Below are positions 22,844 to 31,184 of a stretch of DNA of 43,559 nucleotides, piece by piece. The position numbers and the translations under genes are program-made. Below the pieces are notes generated by a model. It had not been told where the DNA came from and made no database searches. It saw nothing but the letters and a program-made list of their open reading frames with translations. The DNA is taken from positions 1 through 43,559 of the forward strand of contig JAZOQG010000069.1 in NCBI GenBank assembly GCA_045656005.1. Direction: 5' to 3'. The DNA is from JAZNQN01 sp045656005. Lineage in GTDB: Bacteria; Bacillota; Clostridia; UMGS1883; UMGS1540. How positions within the stretch are numbered: the stretch's first letter is position 1; each line of letters opens with the position of its first letter.

Positions 22844-24328
22844 TTATTCTCCCTGATAAAATCTGAATGAATAAAGATTGGCATCGCGAAGTAAAATCTT
22901 AAGTCTGATAGCTTTGCCATGGAGTTCTTTCAGGCTCTTTTCAAAGGACACTTTTCTGCTCACGCTGTCACCAAACATCATAATGCTCTTATATCCTTCG
23001 ATTTCGTTTCCATCTGCATCGCAAACAGCAATCTGTATTCCGCCGTAAGCCGCTGATGCAAAGTTTATCTCAAGCTCATTACCTTCAAAAGTAAATGGCT
23101 TTGTTAAAATATTTCCACCTTCATATTTGGCATACCATGAGAAAAATCCGTCAAGTCTTATTGTGTATCTTCTGAAATTTACATGATTTACCTGATAACC
23201 TTCGCCCATATATAGAGAAAACTCGTTTGGAGCACCTTCAATATCAGATTCAGTTTCGGCTAAACCATAACAAGTGTAACAATCGCCGTACCACCATGAG
23301 GCATCACATTCGGGACCCGGTGTTAAAAATGATTCGTCTGTTCTATTGAAGTTTATACCATCGCGCGATGTCATTAAAATGCAATCGGTAAGAGCAGTTC
23401 CGCCTCTGCCATATTTTTCAATGGTGTGAGCTCTTCTGCCCCATAGAGGCATTTCTTCAAAATTTTCTTTTTCAAATTTTCTGTCAATATAACGTGTGGG
23501 AATACCAAGATACATATCTTTGGCTCTCGGATACTTTATTATCTGATTTGTGTAGTACTGAATATCTTCTTCAATTTTGTCATCAATAAACTGAATTTCA
23601 CCGAGAGAATCAAATGTTTTAAAATCTTTTGTTGTGGCAACTCGTATGTCCCTTATTTCTTCGCTATCGTCTATTTTTATTCCGTTACCACTTTTGATAT
23701 AATCCTCCTTATACTTTGGAGCATGGTATCCGCGGAAATAAATGAAATACTGCGCTGTCTCCTTGTCATATACAATAACGTTAAAGGTATCATATTCACC
23801 CTTTAAATCAAGCAAGGTACCCTCGTCAAAGTGATAACCGTCAGCGCTTTTGTGAAGATACACAACAGCTTCTCCATCAATTACATCCATTTTTAAAGCC
23901 TTGAACTTTTCATTTTCAGGACAGTCAGGGTTTTCGTCATAAAAAATTGAAAAATTATCGACATATTTGTATTCGCAATAGACAATATTGTTATCTTTAC
24001 CGCCATTTATGTCATATATTCCGAGCTTTGGACGTTTAAAATTAATTCCATCATAACTTTCTGCAACACAGAAAACAGGTGGGAGTGAGTGCTTGTATCC
24101 ATCAGGCGTCATTACCTCGGCCATACTGCGATAGTAAAAACGAAATTTGTCGCCAACTTTCATTATGGAAGCATAGCCGTTGTGAATGCCTTCCCATTCC
24201 TTCTGACTTGAAAGAATAATTTCTTTCCTTTCCGGTTTGTGGAGTTTGATTTCAGCATTTTCGGCTCTATCAATTAAAAAGTTATCCCAACAAAGGTGAC
24301 GGTCACATCCGAGATTTAAAATACTCAT
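22844..24328 (-). CDS. Glycoside-hydrolase-like beta-propeller protein (GH32/43/130-type fold)
   Basis: 494 residues. Repeated strand blocks (FRFYYRSMAEVMTPDGYKHS, SYDGINFKRPKLG, KSADGYHFDEG, TSRDGINFNRTDESFLTPG) are typical of five-bladed propeller glycosidases, in which each blade carries an S/D-DG-xx-F turn. A C-terminal beta-sandwich-like part follows (FTFEGNELEINFASAAYGGI). No signal peptide, so intracellular. The exact GH family and catalytic acids cannot be fixed by eye. It lies 13 bases after the GH20-like gene in the same operon. Confidence 0.75.
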   Translation of the reverse strand: MSILNLGCDRHLCWDNFLIDRAENAEIKLHKPERKEIILSSQKEWEGIHNGYASIMKVGDKFRFYYRSMAEVMTPDGYKHSLPPVFCVAESYDGINFKRPKLGIYDINGGKDNNIVYCEYKYVDNFSIFYDENPDCPENEKFKALKMDVIDGEAVVYLHKSADGYHFDEGTLLDLKGEYDTFNVIVYDKETAQYFIYFRGYHAPKYKEDYIKSGNGIKIDDSEEIRDIRVATTKDFKTFDSLGEIQFIDDKIEEDIQYYTNQIIKYPRAKDMYLGIPTRYIDRKFEKENFEEMPLWGRRAHTIEKYGRGGTALTDCILMTSRDGINFNRTDESFLTPGPECDASWWYGDCYTCYGLAETESDIEGAPNEFSLYMGEGYQVNHVNFRRYTIRLDGFFSWYAKYEGGNILTKPFTFEGNELEINFASAAYGGIQIAVCDADGNEIEGYKSIMMFGDSVSRKVSFEKSLKELHGKAIRLKILLRDANLYSFRFYQGE

Positions 24329-24341
24329 AATTAAATTCCTT

Positions 24342-26099
24342 TCATATCTGAGAAAGCTCTTGCTTTCTGCTATTTAAAACGCCAAGAAAAATTTCGACGC
24401 CTTTTTCAAAGTTTCTGTTACACCATAAGGTGTAGTATTCTTTTTCTATAAAATCCATAAGGTTTAAAAGTTCATCTCGTTTTGTGTCTGAAACTTGTTT
24501 ACTTATTCTGATTTTGCATAACTCCGATGAGAGATAAACCTGACGGCAGTTTAGTAATATTTCACGTTTTAAGGTTTTATCAAAGTCAATTTTTTCAATG
24601 TCGGTGATTATTTTCTGCATGTAATCAGAAACATTCTCAAAATAAAATTCGTAAGGATAATTTTTAAGGTCGCAATGAATTTCGTAGTTGGTTTCCGAAA
24701 GCGGTGTGGGCATAAGCTGACCGCACATTGTGCCAACGTGAACTCTTTCAGGCTCTAAAAGATAGTAGTTCGATGCTCTTAAAAGATGTTCAGATACATT
24801 TTTGCCACCGAAAATATATCTGTCTATAAACTCTTTTGCTCCTCGAGTGAAGTGGGATTTGAACATTTCCCCGTTTTGCTCTTCGCCTGCATTCCATGAA
24901 AACTGTCCTCCGAGTGCCATTGGCAAAAGGGAGGAAGTTCCAAAATGAGGATGACCGCATTTGGGCATTCCCCAATCAGTTAAAAGAAAACCTTCAGCAC
25001 CATACTTTCTGCCAACTTCCGCATAAGAGCGGATGTTATAAGATGTAGTGTCACCTCTACCCATAAAAGACAGGTGAGTGTTACATGAGGGGCAAACATA
25101 AAATTTAACGCCTTTTTCCTTAAATGACATACAGTGTTCTGCTACAAACTGCGATGAAATGTATTCATATCCCCAGTCAAGAGCAACGGCTCCTTTTGGA
25201 ATTTTCTTGTGTGCATCAGGATAATTTACAATCATGTCTGCCCAGAACATAGGTGCTTTGCCGTGCTTTTTCATTGTGTAGTCAGAGATTTTTGTAAGCC
25301 ACTCGGTAAACAAAGTGTCCTTACCATATTTATTGCAATACTCCTCCGACTGGAATTTTCCAAGTTCGTAAGCCTCGTCCATACCAACATTTACATAGTT
25401 TGAAGAAAAGTGAGGAAGCAGAGAGTCGAAAATGTTTTTTACTAATGTGAAACTTTTCTCATTCAGAGGATTTAATGTCGATGAGCCTTCCTCTGCGCTT
25501 CCAAGTGCAAGGTGCGAAAATTCTTTTTGCATGAGCCATTGTTTCATATGACCAAAACAGTTCTGATTTGGCACAAGGTCAATAAACCTTTCTTTGCAAT
25601 AGGTGTCAAGCTCTTTTATGTCTTCGGGAGTTAAACATTCAAAATCCTTTGTATAATCAGGGTAAGCCTTGTAATCAAACACAAAGCTTTCCATATATAG
25701 TTGAAACTCATTATACTTTAATAGCGCAAGCACATCAATAAGCTTTTTAATTGTTTCAGGTTTTGGCATTCTGCCACGGCTTATGTCAAGCATGTAGCCT
25801 CTGCGGCGAAAGTCAGGCTTGTCATAAATCTCACACATTATTATTGGGTTATGCTTTTGATAAAGCTGAAAAAGCGATGTCATCGCTCTAAAAAATCCCA
25901 TATCACTACTGCACTCAACCGTAACATCATTTTTTGTTACTTTGACAAAATATTCTTCGCTTTCAAGCTCGGCATTATTTTTCAAAGTAACCTTTGAGCT
26001 GTTGTTTTTTATAAACTCTACAAGCGAATTTGATGCTACAAAGCATGAGGCTGTATAATCTTTATCGTATGTAGCCTTAATTGGTTTTGGAAAAATCAT
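24342..26099 (-). CDS. GH20-like beta-N-acetylhexosaminidase, intracellular
   Basis: 585 residues. The N-terminal alpha/beta domain is followed by a TIM barrel starting DKPDFRRRGYMLDISRGRMP, with the catalytic Asp-Glu pair in VNVGMDEAYELG (D241-E242), as in family 20 glycosidases. GH20 enzymes remove terminal GlcNAc or GalNAc by substrate-assisted catalysis. No signal peptide, so it should act on imported oligosaccharides. GGGGG precedes the ATG by six bases. It is the first gene of the minus-strand cargo operon and probably controlled by the AraC protein. Confidence 0.85.
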   Translation of the reverse strand: MIFPKPIKATYDKDYTASCFVASNSLVEFIKNNSSKVTLKNNAELESEEYFVKVTKNDVTVECSSDMGFFRAMTSLFQLYQKHNPIIMCEIYDKPDFRRRGYMLDISRGRMPKPETIKKLIDVLALLKYNEFQLYMESFVFDYKAYPDYTKDFECLTPEDIKELDTYCKERFIDLVPNQNCFGHMKQWLMQKEFSHLALGSAEEGSSTLNPLNEKSFTLVKNIFDSLLPHFSSNYVNVGMDEAYELGKFQSEEYCNKYGKDTLFTEWLTKISDYTMKKHGKAPMFWADMIVNYPDAHKKIPKGAVALDWGYEYISSQFVAEHCMSFKEKGVKFYVCPSCNTHLSFMGRGDTTSYNIRSYAEVGRKYGAEGFLLTDWGMPKCGHPHFGTSSLLPMALGGQFSWNAGEEQNGEMFKSHFTRGAKEFIDRYIFGGKNVSEHLLRASNYYLLEPERVHVGTMCGQLMPTPLSETNYEIHCDLKNYPYEFYFENVSDYMQKIITDIEKIDFDKTLKREILLNCRQVYLSSELCKIRISKQVSDTKRDELLNLMDFIEKEYYTLWCNRNFEKGVEIFLGVLNSRKQELSQI

Positions 26100-26121
26100 A
26101 AAAATCCCCCTTTTGCCACCA

Positions 26122-26150
26122 ATTATACTTTAATAAAAGTATTGTTTCAA
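26122..26150 (-). promoter_or_regulatory. Promoter of the GH20 cargo operon
   Basis: On the minus strand TTGAAA (26145-26150), 17-base spacer, TATAAT (26122-26127). The spacer contains TACTTT-AATA-AAAGTA, a 6-bp inverted repeat that could be a regulator site. Confidence 0.75.
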
Positions 26151-26182
26151 TAAAAAAACAAGACACAAAAGAGGGGAATATG

Positions 26183-27046
26183 TTACATTTTTTGATTTTT
26201 CTCACGATATTCAACAGGCGTGCAACCAAAATATTTTTTAAAAGCCTCGTAAAACGATTGCAGGGAGTTGTAACCAACACTGCTGAAAATATGAGAAACA
26301 GGTGCATTTGTTGTAATTAGTAGATGAGAGGCAACATCCATTCGTGTTTTTGTGAGATACTCTTTGAATGTACAGTTGAAATGTTGTTTAATTATTCTTG
26401 TAACCTGCCTTGGTGACAGATAAAGGCTTTCGGCGATATCCTCAAGAGTAATTTCCTGAGAAAATCCGCGTGAGATAAGTTGCTGAATTTTATAAAGGCG
26501 TTTGAAATTACTGTCAGTTGAAAAAGCCTTTGAAACGTCAAGGTTGTTTTCGTTATAGGTATTGAAAATATGAAGTAAAAGTTCGTGAAAATACATGCTC
26601 ATATATGCAAAGTCGCCTGCTTCAATACAAATATGGAGCCTGCCGGTTAAGTTTACAAGCTCATCACAGTTACAAATTAAAAAGTAAGGTTCTTTAAAAA
26701 GGCTGGTCATCTTTCCATATAAAGGGTAGTCACTTTTGAGCTTATTGGAGATAAAAGAAAAATCGATGGCATCAATATCTGCATCGGGTGATTTTATGCA
26801 AACATGATTTACAAGGGGAGGTATTATAATCATAGAATTTTCTGAAATTGTTATACTTTCGGCTTCAAAGTGGACTTCAAGAGAGCCTTTTCTTACATTG
26901 AAAAGTTCAAAAAATGCGTGTGCATGAATAGGGGCAGTACCGCCTGTGTTGTTAATGCCGCCATCGGGCGGATTGTCGCACAAAATTGTAACAGTTACAT
27001 CCTCAACGTTTAGGTGAAATTCGCTTATAAAGTTGAGATTAATCAT
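26183..27046 (-). CDS. AraC-family transcriptional regulator
   Basis: About 287 residues: an N-terminal cupin sensor (APIHAHAFFELFNVRKGSLE) and a C-terminal double helix-turn-helix (ITLEDIAESLYLSPRQVTRI, then VSHIFSSVGYNSLQSFYEAF). This is the usual layout for activators of sugar-uptake and glycoside-hydrolase operons. The start chosen is ATG 27046, six bases after GGAGGTG; the upstream ATG codons lack such a site. It is divergent from the large exported-protein operon and upstream of the GH20 operon, so it can control both arms. Confidence 0.93.
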   Translation of the reverse strand: MINLNFISEFHLNVEDVTVTILCDNPPDGGINNTGGTAPIHAHAFFELFNVRKGSLEVHFEAESITISENSMIIIPPLVNHVCIKSPDADIDAIDFSFISNKLKSDYPLYGKMTSLFKEPYFLICNCDELVNLTGRLHICIEAGDFAYMSMYFHELLLHIFNTYNENNLDVSKAFSTDSNFKRLYKIQQLISRGFSQEITLEDIAESLYLSPRQVTRIIKQHFNCTFKEYLTKTRMDVASHLLITTNAPVSHIFSSVGYNSLQSFYEAFKKYFGCTPVEYREKNQKM

Positions 27047-27065
27047 AAAAAACACCTCCAAACTC

Positions 27066-27094
27066 ATTATAACTTCTATCAAAATAAAAGTCAA
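27066..27094 (-). promoter_or_regulatory. Promoter of the AraC gene
   Basis: On the minus strand TTGACT (27089-27094), 17-base spacer, TATAAT (27066-27071). Confidence 0.75.
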
Positions 27095-27144
27095 TAGCTT
27101 TCAAAAAAACGGACATACATTGTGTAAAGTGGCAAATATTGTTA

Positions 27145-27174
27145 TTGTGAGACAGGGTCTTTATGTGCTAAAAT
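27145..27174 (+). promoter_or_regulatory. Promoter of the exported-protein operon
   Basis: TTGTGA (27145-27150), 18-base spacer, TAAAAT (27169-27174) with TGC before it (extended -10). The weak -35 fits an activator-dependent promoter. Confidence 0.5.
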
Positions 27175-27215
27175 TACAATATAGCACATGGGTGTGTGAG
27201 AAAGGAGAAAATACT

Positions 27216-29996
27216 ATGAAACTTAAAAAGTGTATATCGGTTATGCTATGTCTCATACTTTGTGTCAGTATGGTAACCACAGCTAATGCACAGCAAATCG
27301 ATGACGAACATCTCGAAGCAATTACCGTTTTGGACAGACTTTCAATGCTTTCTGAAAAGTTCAGCGGTGAAAAAGAGATGACATTCGGAGAATTTGTTTC
27401 TCTGGCCATGTCGCTTCGCGGCGTAAATTATCAGGCGGCAGAGGGGGAAAAGTCACCTTTTAAAGACGTTGCCACCGATGATGACTATTACGGTGCAATA
27501 AAGCTCGCATACGACATGGGCATTATAAGTGGTTATGGCGATGGTATGCTTGGATATGATGAGAAGATAAAAACAGACCGCGCAGTTAAAATCCTGATAA
27601 GTATATTGGGGTATGACCACCTGGCAAACTCTTACGGGGGATGGCCATCAGGCTATCTTGTAGTTGGAACAACACTTGGTGTATTAAAAAAGTGTACCTT
27701 GTCTGATGATAACTACATAAAGGGTTCAATTGCAGCACAGCTCGTATATAACTGCCTTGAAATTGACATAGCACAGCAAATTGAATATCCTGATAAAAAA
27801 TTTGTAACTATTGAGGGAGAAAATCCTCTTACCGAGTGGCTTCATTATAAAAAAACAACAGGAACCGTTATGGCAAACCAAATAACAACACTCGGCGGAA
27901 GTGACGGAATTAAAGAAGGCTATGTTTTAATAAATTCCGACAGATTTTTGGAAAACGGTGTTGGAATAGCGGACCTTCTCGGCTATGTGGTTGAGGTGTG
28001 GTATAAGGAAGTAAACGGCGAAAATGTTTTAATGTATGGCAAGGCTCGGTACGGAACTAAAACCGAAGTGATTTCTGCTGATGATATTGCACCTGAAACT
28101 TCGGGACTGAATTTTTATTATTACAAAGACGGGTATAATAAAACATTTGAACTCAAAATAGCAGGCAACGCAAACTTTATTTATAACTTTAAAAGCTGCA
28201 GCAGTGATGTTGGCACTGCACATTTAAAGCCTGCAAACGGAAGTGTTACACTTACCGATACAAATGGCGACGGCGTAATTGATGTTGTAAATATAAAAGA
28301 CAGTGTAACGTACGTTGTTAAAGAAATAAATGTACATAATAAAATTATTTCCGATTTATATGGTCAAAGCGATTTAAGGCTCGGAGATAAAAATGTTACT
28401 GCGGTAATTAAAAAGGATAATGTACAAATTTCACTTGAAGAGGTAATGGAAAACAACGTGCTTACTGTTTCCAGGAGCGGTGATGGTAAATATATTGAAA
28501 TCATTGTCGGGGTTAAAAAGGCTAAAGGTATAGCGGATGAAAAAGGCAATGCAAGTATTACCGTTTCGGGCAGAGAATACAAAATACTTTCACAAAACAG
28601 TGCAAAATTTACTTCACTTACACCGGGAGAAGAAATAACTCTGCTACTTGACGCAAATCTCAAAGCAGCAGGATATATAAAGGGTGGTGCAGACGATATG
28701 AAGTATGGCTACCTTATAATAGGTGAGGCTGAAAGTGAAGGGCTTTCCAAAGACGTAACCTTCAGAATATTTACTGTTGATGATGGAGTTAAAGGCTTTG
28801 TTGCTGCGGAAAACATAAGTGTTGACGGAAAAATCCGAAATGCTTTAGGTGAGAGGCTGACAGGCGAAACACTTGTAAACGAATTTAAAGACGGCGGAGT
28901 ATTTACCCATCAGCTTATAATGTATGAAACAAACGAAGATGGTAAACTTTACAAAATTATAACTGCAAAAGAAAACTGTGCACAGTCCGGTGGAAACGGT
29001 GCGTATGATGAAGCGTTTTCACACGATTTTTCATATAGACCTGGCGATACAAGACTTAATAGTGTCTTCTATAAAACAGGCGGTTTATTCGGAGCACAGT
29101 ATAATGTAGAAAACTCAATAGGAATAACTGTTCCCTCAGATGATATCTGGGCTGGAGGAAATCTTGACGAAATAGAAAAATCCTTTGCACGTTTCACACC
29201 ATCCGTTGCATGGGGCAATGACAAAAGAGTAAGTAAAGTTGACATTTATGATGTAAGTGAAACATTCAGAGGCGCTGTAGTTATAGACTATGGCGCAGGT
29301 GGATCTGTGCTTTGCGGTCCTGAATTTATGCTTGTTGAAAAAGTTTCCGACGGTCTTGATGATGAAGGCTATCCTGCGGTTTTAATAACAGGTATGTACG
29401 ACGGGGAATATCAGAAACTTGTAGTAAATACTGAGTCGGATATATTTAAAACAGACCCATCTCTTTTAAAACTTCAGAGTGGTGATGTAATAAGAATAGC
29501 AAAAGATGCTCTTGGAAGAGTTGTAAATTTAATAAAAGTATTCACTATGTATAAAGACAAAGCAACAGGTACATACGCAATATGCGGAAGCGAGTTTGAT
29601 GCCAAAACCGGTGGCGAAAACTCTGCAGATGTAACAAGCTATACGCATCAAGATTATTGCGATTTTGACGTAAGCGCAATGAACGCAGTTCATGCCACCG
29701 CATACTTTAATGACATTGCATCAGACAGAACGGCAGATGTTGCAGTAAAACTTGGCAGACGAAGTGCCTCGGCACCTGAAATGCCGACAAAGATTATGAG
29801 ACTGTTTAAATCAAATATTTATCTCTACGACGAGCGCACAAAAAAGGCTCGCCTGGCGACGCATGAAGAGATTTATAAAGATGAATGTAAAACAGTTGTA
29901 ATCAGAAGCCGTTATGCGAATGCAGAAGATTTGATTATAATAGATTGGGAAAAACCTGTAACCAATGTTTACTGGACAGGTGGATATGATAAATAA
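27216..29996 (+). CDS. Large secreted S-layer-homology (SLH) domain protein
   Basis: About 926 residues. The start follows AAAGGAG, giving a classical signal peptide (KKCISVMLCLILCVSMVTTANA). SLH-type sequence follows: SPFKDVATDDDYYGAIKLAY, then GIISGYGDGMLGYDEKI and DRAVKILISILGY, which would anchor the protein to secondary wall polymers. The remaining 700 residues are beta-rich and unrecognised. It is the first gene of a six-gene plus-strand operon whose other members are mostly exported. Inferred role: surface scaffold or glycan-binding protein. Confidence 0.85.
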   Translation: MKLKKCISVMLCLILCVSMVTTANAQQIDDEHLEAITVLDRLSMLSEKFSGEKEMTFGEFVSLAMSLRGVNYQAAEGEKSPFKDVATDDDYYGAIKLAYDMGIISGYGDGMLGYDEKIKTDRAVKILISILGYDHLANSYGGWPSGYLVVGTTLGVLKKCTLSDDNYIKGSIAAQLVYNCLEIDIAQQIEYPDKKFVTIEGENPLTEWLHYKKTTGTVMANQITTLGGSDGIKEGYVLINSDRFLENGVGIADLLGYVVEVWYKEVNGENVLMYGKARYGTKTEVISADDIAPETSGLNFYYYKDGYNKTFELKIAGNANFIYNFKSCSSDVGTAHLKPANGSVTLTDTNGDGVIDVVNIKDSVTYVVKEINVHNKIISDLYGQSDLRLGDKNVTAVIKKDNVQISLEEVMENNVLTVSRSGDGKYIEIIVGVKKAKGIADEKGNASITVSGREYKILSQNSAKFTSLTPGEEITLLLDANLKAAGYIKGGADDMKYGYLIIGEAESEGLSKDVTFRIFTVDDGVKGFVAAENISVDGKIRNALGERLTGETLVNEFKDGGVFTHQLIMYETNEDGKLYKIITAKENCAQSGGNGAYDEAFSHDFSYRPGDTRLNSVFYKTGGLFGAQYNVENSIGITVPSDDIWAGGNLDEIEKSFARFTPSVAWGNDKRVSKVDIYDVSETFRGAVVIDYGAGGSVLCGPEFMLVEKVSDGLDDEGYPAVLITGMYDGEYQKLVVNTESDIFKTDPSLLKLQSGDVIRIAKDALGRVVNLIKVFTMYKDKATGTYAICGSEFDAKTGGENSADVTSYTHQDYCDFDVSAMNAVHATAYFNDIASDRTADVAVKLGRRSASAPEMPTKIMRLFKSNIYLYDERTKKARLATHEEIYKDECKTVVIRSRYANAEDLIIIDWEKPVTNVYWTGGYDK

Positions 29997-30044
29997 ACTG
30001 CGGGGCAGTTTAAATATAAAAAATTTAAAAGGAGCGTGTATTTT

Positions 30045-31163
30045 ATGTTAAAAAAACTTGGTTGTATTTTACTGGCAATGCTTTTGGTAATTCCGGGAGC
30101 TATGGTATTTGCTGACGGAGATGTTACCTGCGAAGGTGGTATTAAGTTTTACAAAGAATACCCACAGGCAGAAAGCGACACACTTTACAGAGAGCTTTAC
30201 ACAAAGGAAACAGGCAATGTTTGTGCCGGTGCAAGTGTAACAAACTCCTCGGCAGACGCAAAGGATGTTATGGCACTTATGGTTTTGTATTCTGATGCGA
30301 ATATGACACGAATTTCCTCCGTTGCAATGAAATCGCAGGAAATCCCTGCAGGTGGAACTGCTGATGTAAAAACAAATAGTGTAAAACTTAACGGTAATGA
30401 AGTTTTCAAAGCATATCTCTGGACAGATGGAATGACACCTCTTGCCGACCCTGCTACACTTGCTGAAAAAACAAGAAGAGTTTATGCCGATTTTGAAGAT
30501 GCAAGCCATGTTATAGGTAATGCACCTGCGGCAAACAATAACGCGCCGGAGCGTCTTGCAGCGTCAGGTGTTGTGATAGCGAATGACCCTGACCCAAGCG
30601 GTACTCACAGAAAAGTTGCCAAATACGATGCATTAAATGCTGCAAAAATTCAGTTTAACGGATTCCTGAATACGAATGTTGGAATTGCTTATTTGGCTGA
30701 TTATTACGGAACAAGCGTTGAATTTGATGTATATTATCCTGCAGGGCTTAAAAACACTCTCTATATGAATATTCATCCGGTTGACGGTGGTGGAATAATG
30801 GCTCACAGATACGCTTTGGCAGATGCTGCCTGGCCGGCTGCTCCGGGAAGATTTATTACACTCAGATATGGTAGTCCGTCGTACATAACTGTAAACACAG
30901 AGACTTTTGTTCAAAGTGAATTTTATGGAAGCTGGCATACTATAAAAATTGAGTTTTTGCCTTCTTCGAATGGATTGATGAGCGAAGCGGCAATATATCT
31001 CGATGGTAAAGAAATGAGTCGTTCAATAGGCGTTTTTGGAACGGATCCAATAAGAGCAAACAGATTTACAATTGGAGCGGAAAAGTTAGATAACGGAAAA
31101 GACGATGAGAATAATCCGATACCATATTATTTTTACATAGACAATGTTAAAATTTCAGCTTAG
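30045..31163 (+). CDS. Secreted two-domain protein, lectin-like C-terminus
   Basis: About 372 residues with a signal peptide (LGCILLAMLLVIPGAMVFA). The start chosen is ATG 30045; the in-frame GTG at 30036 is too near the AAGGAG site. Residues 30-130 contain a domain (LYRELYTKETGNVCAGASVT) that recurs at the N-terminus of the protein at 33552. The C-terminal 220 residues look like a concanavalin-like beta-sandwich (HTIKIEFLPSS, AAIYLDGKEMSRS, YFYIDNVKIS). No catalytic motif was recognised. It may bind glycan at the cell surface. Confidence 0.75.
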   Translation: MLKKLGCILLAMLLVIPGAMVFADGDVTCEGGIKFYKEYPQAESDTLYRELYTKETGNVCAGASVTNSSADAKDVMALMVLYSDANMTRISSVAMKSQEIPAGGTADVKTNSVKLNGNEVFKAYLWTDGMTPLADPATLAEKTRRVYADFEDASHVIGNAPAANNNAPERLAASGVVIANDPDPSGTHRKVAKYDALNAAKIQFNGFLNTNVGIAYLADYYGTSVEFDVYYPAGLKNTLYMNIHPVDGGGIMAHRYALADAAWPAAPGRFITLRYGSPSYITVNTETFVQSEFYGSWHTIKIEFLPSSNGLMSEAAIYLDGKEMSRSIGVFGTDPIRANRFTIGAEKLDNGKDDENNPIPYYFYIDNVKISA

Positions 31164-31184
31164 TCTGCAAAAAGGTGAATGAAA

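Noticed and set aside
27033..27215. Longer N-terminus for the SLH protein
   Set aside because: It would run across both divergent promoters and bury the signal peptide; ATG 27216 has an AAAGGAG site and an immediate signal peptide.
30069..30509. Long antisense open frame opposite the exported proteins
   Set aside because: It is the mirror of strongly coding plus-strand genes, has cysteine-rich random-looking composition and no ribosome binding site.
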